Assembly (NCBI RefSeq): GCF_016859285.1
Contig: NC_053414.1
Coordinates: forward strand, 25,080,530 to 25,144,529
Direction: 5' to 3'
Origin: Xiphias gladius
Taxonomy: Eukaryota; Chordata; Actinopteri; Istiophoriformes; Xiphiidae
Length of the DNA: 64,000 bases
This document shows, one piece after another, positions 10,838 to 23,096 of this stretch; the stretch's first letter is position 1; each line of letters opens with the position of its first letter. A program made the translations under genes and the position numbers. The notes beneath the pieces were generated by a model. It saw only the letters and a list, made by a program, of their open reading frames with translations. It did no database searches and was not told the origin of the DNA.

Positions 10838-13800
10838 TTAGTAATCATCCTCCCAGTAGTTTAGGAAGTCTCTGTGCTCTTCCATGTCGGGGTCCTCCAA
10901 ACTGAATGTGTCAGCAACAAATGATTTCATCCGAGGCCCACCAGCCACATACCCATCCTTGCCACTCAAGTCGACCTTCCAGGAGTGACTGGAGACGATA
11001 TTACTGGTAGCTGTTGAAATAGGACATGATAAATCAAACCTTAGTTTGTGAGAGTAGCTTTGGGCCATTTGTCTAAAGATTCTGTAAGCTTGCTTAATTG
11101 TCAAATCATGGATGAGCACTTTGGACTTCCAATATTGCCTGTACATGTCAGCAAAATGTTTCTTGAATTGACTGATGCTCAAGTTTAGCTCTGTGTCAAA
11201 CTGAGGATCATGTGTCATTGCATTTCATACCAATGGGTTTTGTAATGACTCTCTGTAATGTGTAAATACAGAAAAGGTGGAAACTTACCCCTAGACTTTG
11301 CTTCGGGGCAAGCTGATGCACAGCAGGTGCACACAGAGTCGTCACCGTAAAGCTCCTTCCACCTAAAATCATTAAGTTTCGTTATTAGGTCTTCAAATGC
11401 CAGCTGGCAAGCATGGTGATAGACAACAGATAAGTACAAAACACCGCAGGTGGCAATGCTCAGTCACAGAAGTACCACTAAGTGTTGATAAAAGCTTAGT
11501 AGTTTTGTCTGTCATGCTCAAATGAAATTTTCATCCTACGAGACCTTCAAAAGCAAGCTACCTCCAATTGAAGGTGCTCAACCGAAACTTACTTTTTGTT
11601 TGCTGGATCATAATTGCAAGCCTTTGAACTCGGAGTTGGAGTAAGTTTCCTCATAGAGATCTCACAGTGCATGTATAATTGCTGAAAGACATTGGACTTT
11701 TGTTTTAAACAGGCTGGACACTTTGACAATACACAGCTGTTTACTCATGCAGTACCTGTGATGAGGAAGAAGTGGACGCCATGTCCTTGAAAATGAAGGC
11801 ATCCACACTGAATTTCTGGACCATCTTTGAGGCGCCACTGAGGAACTTTGACTGCTCAGTCACCTTGCCATCAATCATACAGCTGCCATTGGGGAGAATA
11901 CACTTTATAACTTTGAACTAAGTGAAAAGTACATTTTAATTCTGAAACAATTTAAAAATTTTACCCTTGGTTGTCAATGACTGTATATTTAGGATTGGAG
12001 TTGGGGTCTTGGTAGGCAGTCATGAAACACTTGTTGATGTAAATCCTCTGATCTCCAGAACTTGCAGTGCTGTCAGGTTGCTTGGCCTCAAAGTACATTG
12101 GCTGGCCCAAGGTGTAGGTTTTTGCACCTGTGATTTCATTCCCTGATGCTGAGACAAAAATTAATCACTGGACATTTTGACACTTACAAATTAAGGGGGC
12201 TGCTGCATTTATTTGCTACTTAAGTGATAGCGTTACAAAAACAAATAAAAATAAATATCCCAAGTGAAAATATTTGATCTACCAGAGTTCTTAAGAGTCT
12301 GATGATGAATTCCTGAAAATGTTATGCATTTCAATATTATATGATTGTATATAGTATGCCTTCAAATGCTTAGAGAACAGATAACAGATCCCTTTATAGT
12401 GGTATAAAAATCTGTAAATAAATATTTGTATGAACTAAATAGTTTGTCTCCACCTTTGAATCAATTTTGTATGCAGTTTTCTTTTGGCATCAGTTACAGG
12501 TGTGTTCAGCGCAAAATCAAGCTTAAGAAGCCCCATTGTTGTTTCCACCTTATACAGAATCTTTAGTGGTTTGATAGAGAAAAATGGGAGTGTATTATTG
12601 AAGAATTCTCCCAAATTACTTACCAGTTTAAGATTTAACTGAACCAGTTTATACCACTTCAGTTTTTTCATGCCTTTTGTCCCCATTTGAAGCTACCATT
12701 TTCCCTCCATGTTACATATTTGACTTTTAGGATATTGTCAAATATTTTGTTCTGTTTTCCTACTTGTGTCCAAACCATTCCTTTGCATCCAAAAAGCTTG
12801 TAGGAAAGGCCTTGTGCTGAAAATGCTGGTCAACAGCTTTGCATGGTAAGAACACAAGCATGAGGAAATCAATTCACACACACAAAAAAAAATTAACATA
12901 CCATCTTGAGCAGTAAGGATCAAACTACTTCTTGGTTGGAGTGCTTTGAAAACTGTTCCTCCTTGTAGTTTGGGATAGAAGCCAACTTTATAGGAGTGAA
13001 ACAACCTGCAAAAGTCATTTGAAAACTTATGTTAATACAAAATTGGAAATGCACAGCAATCTTTGATTACCCTGTAGTCTTAACAGTATGCACAGTGTTG
13101 CCTAAATATAAATGCTTAATTTGAAAGTTTAGACTTGGTATTAAATGCTTGAGCTAAAAGTCAGTTACAACCTAGACCTAAAATTATTATACAATCTGGG
13201 CAAAACTAAAACTAGATCAAGTCTTACCTGGGAAATTTACACTGCAAATGAATGTCAAATGGCATTTCCCTTAAAATCTGACTGGTGGGCTTGTAGTGGA
13301 GCACATTGCTGATGGACAGATAATCTGCATTACTCTGGAATAAAACATTTCTGTGGTTGGTTGTAGTTTGTCATAGTGAATCAGGAAATTGTATTGAAAA
13401 AGAAAGAAATGAAGACACGTTTACCAACCTCTCTTTTGAAGCCACAGCCAGTTTTCAGAAGGTACAGAAAGTAGTAATGGGCTTTGGTACCTTGGTTAAC
13501 AGGACACGTACCTAGTTTCAAATTTTTATAAGCATCTCTAGTCTTAAAGACCTCTCTCCTAATTCTTACATACATTCTGTCAACGTGACACAGGATTTCA
13601 ACCAACTCTGCTCCGGTTTTTGCCGTACTTCCTGCTCCTCCAGCAGTGGAAGGAGGAAGTAATATTTCCTTCACCCAGTCAGGGAGGGGTCTGGAACCCT
13701 TTTCTGGCTTGAAAGCCTCTTTCTGGTACTTGGAAGATGAGACATGCACATACTCAGGAAACCTCTTTGCTTCAGGTGTTGAAGATCCACTACCTGAGGC

Positions 13801-13986
13801 ACTCCTCAAAAGCTTGGATTCGGGTGCAGGGGCTGGCATAATGTCTTCACCCATCACTGTCTCCATTCTCACCCACTCTAACTCAGGATCTTGCACAAAC
13901 TGGCCATACCCAGCTTCACTTCTAAACTGATAACTATGGGCAGAACAAAACAGCAGTAATAGAAACCCAGCGTGCATCAACCCCAT
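10838..13986 (-). CDS. Zona pellucida (egg-coat) glycoprotein, ZP3-like
   Basis: Eight exons encode 471 residues: 13429-13986, 13228-13334, 12902-13005, 11965-12148, 11756-11882, 11593-11681, 11289-11362 and 10838-11010. ZP-domain proteins polymerise into the egg envelope. The first exon gives a signal peptide ([18 protein letters not shown]) and a linker of about 100 residues. The ZP module starts near [12 protein letters not shown] (about residue 130). The ZP-N part includes [20 protein letters not shown] and the ZP-C part has [17 protein letters not shown] and CMIDGKV. The Cys-rich CTCCASACP near the end is the ZP3-type signature. No membrane anchor is visible after it, as in many fish ZP proteins. 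The first donor is GAG|gttggt, a weak context, but it is the only one that keeps phase with the next exon. Fish have several ZP3 paralogues, so I give no symbol. Confidence 0.9.
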
Positions 13987-14211
13987 TTTTACTCAGCTGC
14001 CTCACACGGAAGATGACCCTTCACCGAAACAGGGTGAGTATGATAGTGGTGGGTCACCTGACTTTTGTGTTCTGCGATCAGAGAGAGACTTCCCACAGCT
14101 GCTGCAAATCTCAATCAGGAACAACCAATGAGAGGAGACAGATAATGTCCACCCTTAACATGCTATACCTTTCTCTGTATCTTTCATACACCACTGTGGC
14201 TTGATAAAGTA

Positions 14212-14652
14212 CACTCAGTTGTCAGTTTATTAGGCCCACCTAGCTAAAACTAATGCAGTCTAATACAGCAATTTGTGATAAATCCTCCTTTGTGATGATT
14301 ATAATGTTCAGTTTTTACTGACACTGTGTTAAAGAGGTGCTGCAATTTGTGATGCTGTTGAACTGTACTGCATTATAGAAAGAGGTGTGTCTGTTGTTTA
14401 GCCCATTCTCATTGATTGGAATGGGGTGGACAAAATAATAGGAATACCTGTCAACATAACGCAATGCAGTTCAACAATACCACGGACTACATCCTTCAAA
14501 ATGATCATACAGTTAAATCAAAACTTCTCTGAAAAAGTTTCAACAAAAACTGAACATTGAAACCTTCATGAAAGGAAGATTTACTGCAGGACTCTTGTAT
14601 TACACTGCATTAGTTTTAAGTAGGTGTTCCTAATATACTGAAAAACTGAGTG
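14212..14652. mobile_element. Non-autonomous DNA transposon (MITE), about 440 bp
   Basis: The ends are inverted repeats of about 48 bp. The left end starts CACTCAGTTGTCAGTTTATT and includes TAAAACTAATGCAGT. The reverse complement of the right end starts CACTCAGTTTTTCAGTATAT and includes the same TAAAACTAATGCAGT. Both sides are flanked by TA, which fits a TA target duplication and hence a Tc1/mariner-type transposase supplied in trans. No transposase frame is inside. Confidence 0.85.
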
Positions 14653-15296
14653 TATATTTTAATGTGACGTTTCCTTATTTATTCCAATTCAGTGGTATGC
14701 TGTGGAAAATCAGGTTTAAATGAAATCAATAATTTTCAATTTACTTAATAGGTAGGGTTTACTTTTATTTTTACCTCTCCATAGTCAGGTAGCAACAGGG
14801 CATTTCTCCTTAAATTTCAGTAAAACATGTATCATACAAAGAGTGAAGGTGAACAAGCCAAGACATTAATCACATCATCATTATTAAATATCAATGAAGT
14901 GCCTAGTATTAATATTAGATATCTAATAAACTGAGACATACATTGACAATTAAGCTTAAATAAAAATGTGCAAAAGACATAGTTATGTTATGAAAATGTT
15001 TTTAATATTTCACAAAGCGGATTAATTATATGAACACATTTCCTATCACTGATAAGCTTAAGAGTCTTAATGTTTTTTCCAAAATCAAGAGATCACTCAA
15101 AATCAAAAGATGGGGAGAAAAATTGGGCTAATCAAAAAAAAAACAACGTTTATTTTAAGCTGACTTTGTTTTTTGTCAAATATAATATTCGTTTTCTTAT
15201 ATCACAGTATAAAATAACATTTTTTCTTTTATATTTTTGTATTTTATAATCACATTTTTCTTTTCTATTTTTTTTTTTTTTTTAAAATCAAACCCG

Positions 15297-15907
15297 GATG
15301 TTACGCGGGTGATGATGTCAATACTAGGAAGTTCCAACACAACCCACTTCGCTAGACGTTGTGCTCGGAAGCTGAATATCCCTCGTTGGCTTCTTTCTTT
15401 ATAAACAAAGCGAAACAGTTGTATTTGGTTTGTTGGAATATCGTTTTATGTAGGACCAAACAGCCTCATTTTTACTTTGTATCCTATGTTTGTGCTGGAA
15501 TGCATTATTATCGTTTGTGTTAGCTGTCTAGCTAACAAGCCAGCTGGCTTGCTAACAAACCAGCTATCAGCTAAGGTTGTTTTGATTATTATTGTGAACA
15601 GTAGCGTTACATCTACGGTGTCTTGGCTCAGTTGTCCAGAGCTATTACACGCTGAACGTTTTTTCCCATATAGTCCAGTGGAATGGGGAAATGATTTTAT
15701 GTCTTACAAGCTACGAAGTAAAAGATACAGTTCATGTAAAACGTGAATATAGCACCAGCTAGCTGGTAAGCTAACTTTCACGTCAAACGGCAGTCGCCTT
15801 ACTTTCGCTCTCACTGCTGGGGACCCTCTGTTCGTCCCTTACCCTGAACAGTGGAGGTCTGGCGAGCTTAAAAAGCTCTCTGTGAATCGGATCCAATGCG
15901 TGGGATG
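15297..15907 (+). promoter_or_regulatory. Likely rab40c promoter and 5' UTR
   Basis: The GC content and CpG frequency rise here after an AT-rich stretch, directly upstream of the first coding exon. An ETS-like AGGAAGT is visible near 15328. No TATA box stands out, which fits a broadly expressed CpG-type promoter. The boundaries are estimates. Confidence 0.45.
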
Positions 15908-18900
15908 ATGGGGACCCAGAGTAGTCCTGTCAAGAGTTACGATTATCTCCTGAAATTTCTTTTGGTGGGAGACAGCGATGTCGGAAAGGGAGAAATCTTG
16001 GAAAGTTTGCAAGACGGATCTGTAGAGTCTCCTTATGCATACAGCAGTGGTGAGTAGATGTCTCCGCTTTGGTCAGTTGTTTAGAAAGAAAATAAATGGG
16101 CTAGAATGACCGACATCAACTAACTTTGTGTGGATCATGTGCAATCCCAGGGATTGATTACAAGACCACCACGATTCTGCTGGATGGGAGAAGAGTGAAA
16201 TTAGAGTTATGGTAAGTATTTTTATTATCAAATCAGTAGTTGCTGCAGTAATGAATAAACCCATAGCATATTGATCTACCTACATGCTTGTGCCTGTGTG
16301 TTCAACAGGGACACATCAGGGCAAGGTAGATTCTGCACCATCTTCAGGTCTTACTCTCGTGGAGCACAGGTGAGGACTTGTAGAGCAATTTTAGTGTGTT
16401 TTTTTTTTTTTTTTTTTCCCCTCACTATTTAATTCCTTATACATGTCAACATGTTTGGCTTTCGTTCCACAGGGCATTGTGCTCGTATATGATATCACTA
16501 ATGGCTGGTCGTTTGATGGCATTGACCGCTGGATTCGGGAAATTGATGAGGTAATTCCCTTCAACCCATTTCTGGTTGACAAAGAAATAAAGGAAACACA
16601 TGTAGATGGGGGCATATCTTGTGTCTGTATCATTCAAGTCCTGAGAAAGGTCAGGTCATTTTCTGTTTCTAGCTCTGCTACAGAGTCTGTAAACCAAAGA
16701 GCTGGACATGTATACTATTTTTTTTTGAGAACCTGTTAAAGAAATACATTAAAATCTGGTAACCAGATATTACAACAGTATCCTTCACTTCCATCAGCAT
16801 GCCCCCGGTGTGCCCAGGATTCTGGTAGGAAACCGACTTCACCTGGCTTTCAAGCGGCAGGTGCGAACGGAGCAGGCAAGGGCTTATGCAGAGAAGAACA
16901 GCATGACTTTCTTCGAGGTCAGTCCGCTCTGCAATTTCAACGTCATTGAATCCCTCACAGAGCTTTCACGCATTGTGCTGATGAGGCACGGGATGGACAA
17001 ATTTTGGAGGCCCAACAAAGGTGAGCTTGTTAATCATTTTTGCCTACCAATTCTTTCAGATTAGGAATGTATGCGTTATTTTCTATTGTAGTTCCACCGC
17101 AGCTCTCACAAATGAGATGAAAAAAATGTGATTAAATTTTAATTTGTGTTTTATTTTGAGGTATTCACCTCTAAAGCAAAAAACACCCACACACTGAATA
17201 AATGCTCCCAAAAAAGGCGATTCATGGAATACAGATACGTTTTCGACCTTATGCCTTCATCAGGTAATGTTGAGAATATGACTAAGAAGGTCCACATGTA
17301 CAGTGGCATGAAAAAGTTTTGGTACCCCTGGATAAAATTTCTGTTACGGTGAATAGTTAAAGAGGCACAGCACGCTTAAACAAGTTTTTGACCTGTAAAC
17401 TAAATCATATGACTGTGCTGTGATGAAACACATCAGTGCTGGTGTTGATACTAACATTTTTTTCCAAAATGAGAAAAATCATCATTTTATAGGTTGAAAA
17501 TGGCTCAACTCAGCATCTACTGTTTTAAATCATCCCAAACCTTACAAATCCAATGCTGACATAGTCAACCGTTTGGGACTTGTTTAGGTCATGAAATTTA
17601 TATTTAAAAAAAAAAGAATGTTAACGGCCTCTAATCAGAGGTGATTGACCCACATCATCCAGCACCCATCACTGAGAGGGATTCTGTGAAAACCCGCTCA
17701 TTTTCGAATATATACTGATTGAGACTCATAATTCACAGGAGTTTACGCTTTTTTTGCTAATCCTCTACTTAGTATTTTTCTGTTTTGGCGCAGTGGTTTG
17801 GATTTGTGGGGTTTTTTTTGTTTTTGTTTTTTTTGTTTTTTGTTTTTGGTTTTTTTTCCGCTGTAGAAGCCCCGCCAGACTGCATTCTTTCCCTTCAGAC
17901 CCTCATATGGCTCAGCAGTGGTTGCAGATGGCAGCAGGTCCCTGAAGAGAAACACACTGCTATGTACATTTGTAATCTGTATATTTTATAGAGCGCTATT
18001 CTAACTACACTCTTGGCTCCAAGAGCTCTAACTTTGGACATTACTGGTGCTGGAGCCAACGGCTCAAATTGATGTGGCTCTGGACCACCGTGGTCCTCCA
18101 CCACACTAATGTCCACTTCAGGGGATTCTGGAGGGGAAAAGACCTCCCACAAGCCACCTCTTCTCTATCAAACCCATAGGCCTTAGCGTAAACAGCTCTG
18201 GGGGGTTTTGGGACATCCTCAGATCCATCATGACCAAGTGTTCAGCGTTTCTCTAACTTTACAGTGGCGAGGAGGGTCACAGGTAATGCTATTGGAAACA
18301 GGTTGGTCACTGTTTCCATGCAGGGACATCCCTTATGTTTGAACATGAAAACAAAACAAGCGAAATTTCTAGATGTCAAACCCATAGGCATTGGATGTTT
18401 AGGTCGGAAGACTGTGAGGGCCATAGCAAAGCCTTCAGCTCTTGAGTTAGTACATTGTGGATTTTGAGGTGTGTTTAGGATCATTGTCCTGTTGTATCTC
18501 TAACTTTATGCCCTTTGGAAATCAATTCATCTTCTACTCAGTAATCTATTCACAGTAACAGAAATTTTGACCAGGGTGCCCAAACTTTTTAATGCCACTG
18601 TATACCTCACCTAACTCAATCCAAGTGTGGGTCCCAGGTTCATACATTGAAATATTCACCACTGGATTTTTTTCTGTCAATCGAGTGCATTGTATATGAA
18701 TGGATTTCCATTTGCGCTCTTAAGAACATTTCAGAGTTAAATTTGAAAAGCTGAAAAGCATTGTGAATACCTAGAAACAGTGTATGACTTACTATGGATA
18801 ATCCACAGTCACTGTCAACACTCTGCATCGGTGCTATTTCTTTTGTAGAAAGATGTTTCAAGTGAAAGCCATTCAGCACTGAATACCTGGGCACTGTTTC

Positions 18901-19864
18901 TGGAAAGACTTACTACTGTTGAGAATAATGAAATGTGTATATCCGTTGTTGAGTTACAGTTAAATCACAATGCTAGGTGTTTGAACATCTTTTGTCTTCC
19001 AGGTGTGTACAGGAGTATAGAAAAAAACAGTATTTGTCACATGTTGGAACTATGACATCCTCCCCAAAATGTAGTTATTTAAAAAGCTTTAAAATCTGTA
19101 CACTATTCTTTTACATATCTTGCTATCAGACAAACAGGTGTGTAAATGTAAGCTATCATCGTGTGATCATGGATTTAAATTGACCAAGGGTTACCAAAGA
19201 ATTCATTTTTTAGAGTGCTTCCAGTTCTAGGTTGTAATTATACAATACTAAAAACTAAAAAAGTGTGCAGAGTTTACAAAATATAGCTTAAATATTGATA
19301 ACAGCAAGGAACCTGAAAAAAAAATATTTAGTAGAAACAGTAAGAAATGTGCAGGGGTAAAAATCTTTATCTGGTACAGGGCATCTGCTTGGTTTCCACT
19401 TATTTGTAATTTCTGAATAGTAGTGTTTAAGAACATACTGAAAAGATGTATTGAAAAGTACTGTAGGCATCTCACATCTGCAATTAAACTTCTTAGTGTA
19501 TTTTACATGACTTTGAGTCATAACATCCATATTCCTTTTTCTTATTTCATCTTGTTCTTCAGTCTTCAGCCTCCAAGATCTGTGCTGCCGTTCGATCGTC
19601 TCCTGCACACCGGTGCACCTCATTGACAAACTGCCCCTCCCTGTGGCCATTAAATCCCGCCTCAAGTCTTTCTCTATGGCCAACGGCATGAATGCAGTCA
19701 TGATGCATGGACGCTCCTATTCGGTGGCCAACAGTGCAGCCTCAGGTGGTAGCAGTGGTGGAAGCAAAGCCAACAGTCTCAAACGCTCAAAGTCCTTCAG
19801 GCCTCCACAGAGTCCTCCAAAGAACTCTTCGTCCTCCTCCAAGGGGAACTGTAAGATTTCATAG
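15908..19864 (+). CDS. rab40c: Rab40c, SOCS-box small GTPase
   Basis: Six exons encode 288 residues: 15908-16049, 16151-16211, 16309-16369, 16473-16550, 16798-17020 and 19563-19864. RAB40C joins Elongin B/C and Cullin5 as the substrate-recruiting part of a ubiquitin ligase. GTPase motifs are GDSDVGKGE (P-loop), WDTSGQG (G3) and VGNRLHL in place of NKxD, a known oddity of the RAB40 group. The SOCS box is [20 protein letters not shown]. The C-terminus ends NCKIS, as in human RAB40C and RAB40B. The start [20 protein letters not shown] matches RAB40C better than RAB40B. The ATG at 15908 has the best Kozak context; in-frame ATGs at 15896 and 15905 would add one to four residues. The downstream wfikkn1 and mettl26 support orthology. 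Confidence 0.95.
17301..18600 (-). mobile_element. Decayed Tc1-like DNA transposon
   Basis: The left end CAGTGGCATGAAAAAGTTTT and the right end (reverse complement CAGTGGCATTAAAAAGTTTG) are inverted repeats of about 30 bp, flanked by TA on both sides. Inside, 18405-18510 read on the minus strand resembles the 3' part of a Tc1 transposase (remnants around DPKHTS and the PWP/SPDLN region). The rest is rearranged, with a T/G-rich run at about 17810-17860. No long transposase frame survives. It sits in the last intron of rab40c. Confidence 0.85.
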
Positions 19865-22800
19865 TGAAAAAGTGGACTAATGGTTGCCTCCACAGGACCA
19901 ATATTAAAGGTGTTGTTGCTCCACAAGGTCACGAAGCCAGAGACGAGCATGGAGAGCTGCAAGCTGTCTTCATCGGAAACGGATATAGCTGCGAACTTAC
20001 GTTGACCTTTGGGAACTGCCTTGGATGGCTGGGTTGTTTTCTGTTCTCTTTGCGCTTGCCGGTGCCATCTTGTGGATGTCCGTTTACTCTTACTCTTTAC
20101 TACAGAGGCTCACTGTGATGAAGTAGAACAAGATTTCCCTGGGACCAACGGATGTGAATCAAGGATTATCACTCACCTGTTAACACTACAAATGAGTGGA
20201 GGGACATTAGCTAGCTTTTACGTGGAACGGGATTGTTTATTGGTATTTAAAGTTGACTTGAAGTTGTAAATATACTGTATGTGCTGTTGTTTTGGTCTGT
20301 GTTCAGTGATTGTTCTTGGGGAGGAGCTTCTTGCTCTTGTTTTGTCTTGAATGTGTCGGGAGCTTTGATGCTCTGATGTAAGACTTATTTGTGTCTCTTA
20401 TGCTCTTCGCCTACCGTAGAAAATTCCCTTTACAACCTCAAGGGTGCTGAGCTACTTATTTAAAACTCAGATTAGTTAAGTTTTACATAAGACCGGCATA
20501 AATTGAATGTCATGAGCATGCAGGGCTAGTTTCACAGATACACTAGTACCGGACTTAAGAAAAATTTAGATGAGTAATCAACTGAAAACATTCTTATTCT
20601 AGCACTATTGACTCTGTGAAACTGTCCAGCAAAGTCAAGCCAAATCGTCTTGTTTGCAAAGGTTTCCTGTGGTGCCCCTAAATTTCAGCCCAAACAAATT
20701 CACCATCCCTCTCCATCAGTCATTGGTTCAGACATCTGTTGACTTTCTAAAAGCATTTATGCCCCTAAATCTAATATTCTTAGTTGTATCATTGCCTTAA
20801 ATGGTTTAAACTATCAACAGCATGATCAATTTGAATCTGTTAACTCCTGGGGAAATTCAAAAAGTGCTCGGAACTGGTGAGGAAACTTTGTGCAAATCCA
20901 GATGTACAGCTTGTTTGCTCAATTATGGCATTTTGCCTTCAGAATGTTCCGCAACGCAGGATATGGGTGTGAGGAACATTTTAATTTGAATGCTTTTTGG
21001 ATATTTTATGTATATGCTATGTATTTATGAATGTAAAACAATATCCATCTGCTACTTTCTTTGTGGCCATGTGGGACTGTAAGAATCAGAGGTGGAAAGT
21101 CACTGGGTATTTCTGCTACTGTAATATTTTTAATGAGCATTGCTCCTTGTCTGAATATTTGTACTTTTGCTGCTTAAATTAATTCTAATTTCCCAAGGTT
21201 CTTAAAAATGTGTGTATAATAATAGGAAGGATTACAATGGTTGTTTACAAAAAATCTTTTTTTTTCTGGACACAATGCAATTACCATGTAATGTCATGTG
21301 AACTTAGACTTTAGAAGTGGCACAAATTCTTGTTGTTTTTAAAAAAAAAAAAAAGATCCGAACTAACTAATTTTTCTTTTAAATAATTGAATATTTTACA
21401 ATTTTTTTTTTTTATTCTATTAATCTTATAGAAATTCTCAGTCTTCTTTCCATCTCTGATTCACATTTGCTGTATCTCCACATCAAAATTCCCAGTGTCA
21501 TGAGTGTATGTATGAATAGGGTCAACGAGTGCATAAAAAATTGGTGCATGTTCCATGCTGGCGCCTGTTTTATGTGGTGTATGGTGTGAGACCAGTACAA
21601 TAGGCTAACAGAACTCTGGAGTGAACATTGAAAGCACTATATGTAATATTTGATAAGGGTTGTTGCTATCAGAGCCCTGTGTCTAAAGGTTTGGATACGG
21701 GATGAATATAATTTTGTCTCCACTGAAAACAGTCACCCATCAAAATAAAGGGTAAAATTACAAGATCTGATTTGTGTTTTCATCAACTTGATGATTTTTC
21801 ATTCAAACATTCAACAAGGTCATTGTGCGAATTGTGGGAATATTTTTGTTCCCTTTGTCCAGTCCGGGGCCGCGGGTGCTCAAGTGCCATAAAACCCGTG
21901 GGGGGGTTGCTGAATTGATTAGCTGCTCTCTCGGTATTGGCCAGTGTCGGATAACGGGCATGTCGCTGCAGCGCCTGAATGCAGCTCGGTCAAAAGTCAC
22001 CCAAAGGTTGCGGGGTCACTGCCAATGAAAGGATGAGGGGAGCTGCTTCTCATCGCCTCAGAGCCGCGCCGGGACAAAGATGAGTCGCACACCATTGAAA
22101 ATGTGGCGCTTTACGTCTTCCCACCTGACCGTGGCATCTCTGAGCTCCGTGTGAATGAGGGACGGTGGTAAATTGACCGACGTCTAGACAAGGACGATGT
22201 AAACAGCGTGTTTTGCAGGACGTGATGCGACACGCCCCGTGTTTGGTTTTCACGCTTCCCGCCTTGCGCTCCAGACGACTCTTTATAATTTGCTCTTTGA
22301 TTCGTGCAAGAAAACTAGTCTTCGTAGTTTAAGTTTTTGCATTGCGTAAAACCTCTGTCCATATCCAACTACAACCAAAGAGGGAATTATAACCAACAAC
22401 TGCAACAGCTCTTAGCGGGAAAAAACAAAAAACAAAAAAACTGCTTAGGATCTTATTTATGAATGTCACCTCTATAAATTCTGTCTGGACACATTTAACA
22501 TTGGATTTCTCACCGGAATGTTTGGCTCCGTGCGCACGGTTGTTGGGACAGCTTGCCACCAAGGCCACACGTTTCCTTTGATGTTTTTACAATGTTTGTC
22601 CAGTTGCTTAGCGCATGGTGCTGCTTCATAAAGAGTTTCAGACACTGGACGACCATGGGGGCGGTCAGAGGGGCTGCCCTTTGCACCTCCATTCACACCG
22701 AGAGTCTGAGGTTGCGTCTTTCACTCTCATCGTGCAGTCTCAGTCGCTTATTTCGCTGTTCTGGGGAATCGACCTGAATGAGATTTTGTCCATTGTTGCA

Positions 22801-23096
22801 AGAGTTTTGTTTTGATTATCAAGGTGATTATTTTATGCCGCCCAGTTTTTGTTTTGTTTTGTTTTGTTAACTTATTCCCAGGATATATTCTGTTCACTAA
22901 ATGTCCAGCGCATGGGAACTCGTTCTGACCGTGGGGAATACTACAACTTTTCTCTCTGTGCAGAGTGAACTGACTACCTTTGAAAATCTTTGAACCTTTG
23001 AACCTTTGAAAATCGACAATAGTCATCTTCTTTTTTTTCGAAGAACCAAAGGAGGAATGGAATTACTCGGTCGGCGACTCATGCAAAAGGGCAACG
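19865..23096. other. rab40c 3' UTR and wfikkn1 upstream region
   Basis: The first about 1.9 kb probably is the rab40c 3' UTR, closed by AATAAA at 21744-21749. From about 21840 to 22270 the sequence is richer in CpG, and 22500-23096 leads into the wfikkn1 start. A small run of CTTTGAA(A/C) units lies at 22978-23010. No additional coding region could be supported; frames here are short and unlike known families. Confidence 0.55.
21744..21749 (+). terminator. Candidate poly(A) signal AATAAA for rab40c
   Basis: This is the first canonical AATAAA that I found downstream of the rab40c stop. It would give a 3' UTR of about 1.9 kb. Confidence 0.45.

Larger units (their letters stand above)
13987..15907. 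other. Head-to-head intergenic region, ZP gene and rab40c
   Basis: Next to the ZP gene lies about 220 bp with an E-box-type CACCTG near 14056. A MITE occupies 14212-14652. AT-rich DNA with poly-T follows to about 15290. From about 15297 the sequence becomes more CpG-bearing (TTACGCGGGTGATG, GACGTT, AGGAAGT). This last part is the likely promoter and 5' UTR of rab40c. Confidence 0.6.

Noticed and set aside
15530-15570. GCTAGCTAAC/GCTGGCTTGCTAAC words resembling short inverted repeats
   Set aside because: GCTAGCTAAC-type words occur all over this window and are background in fish DNA.
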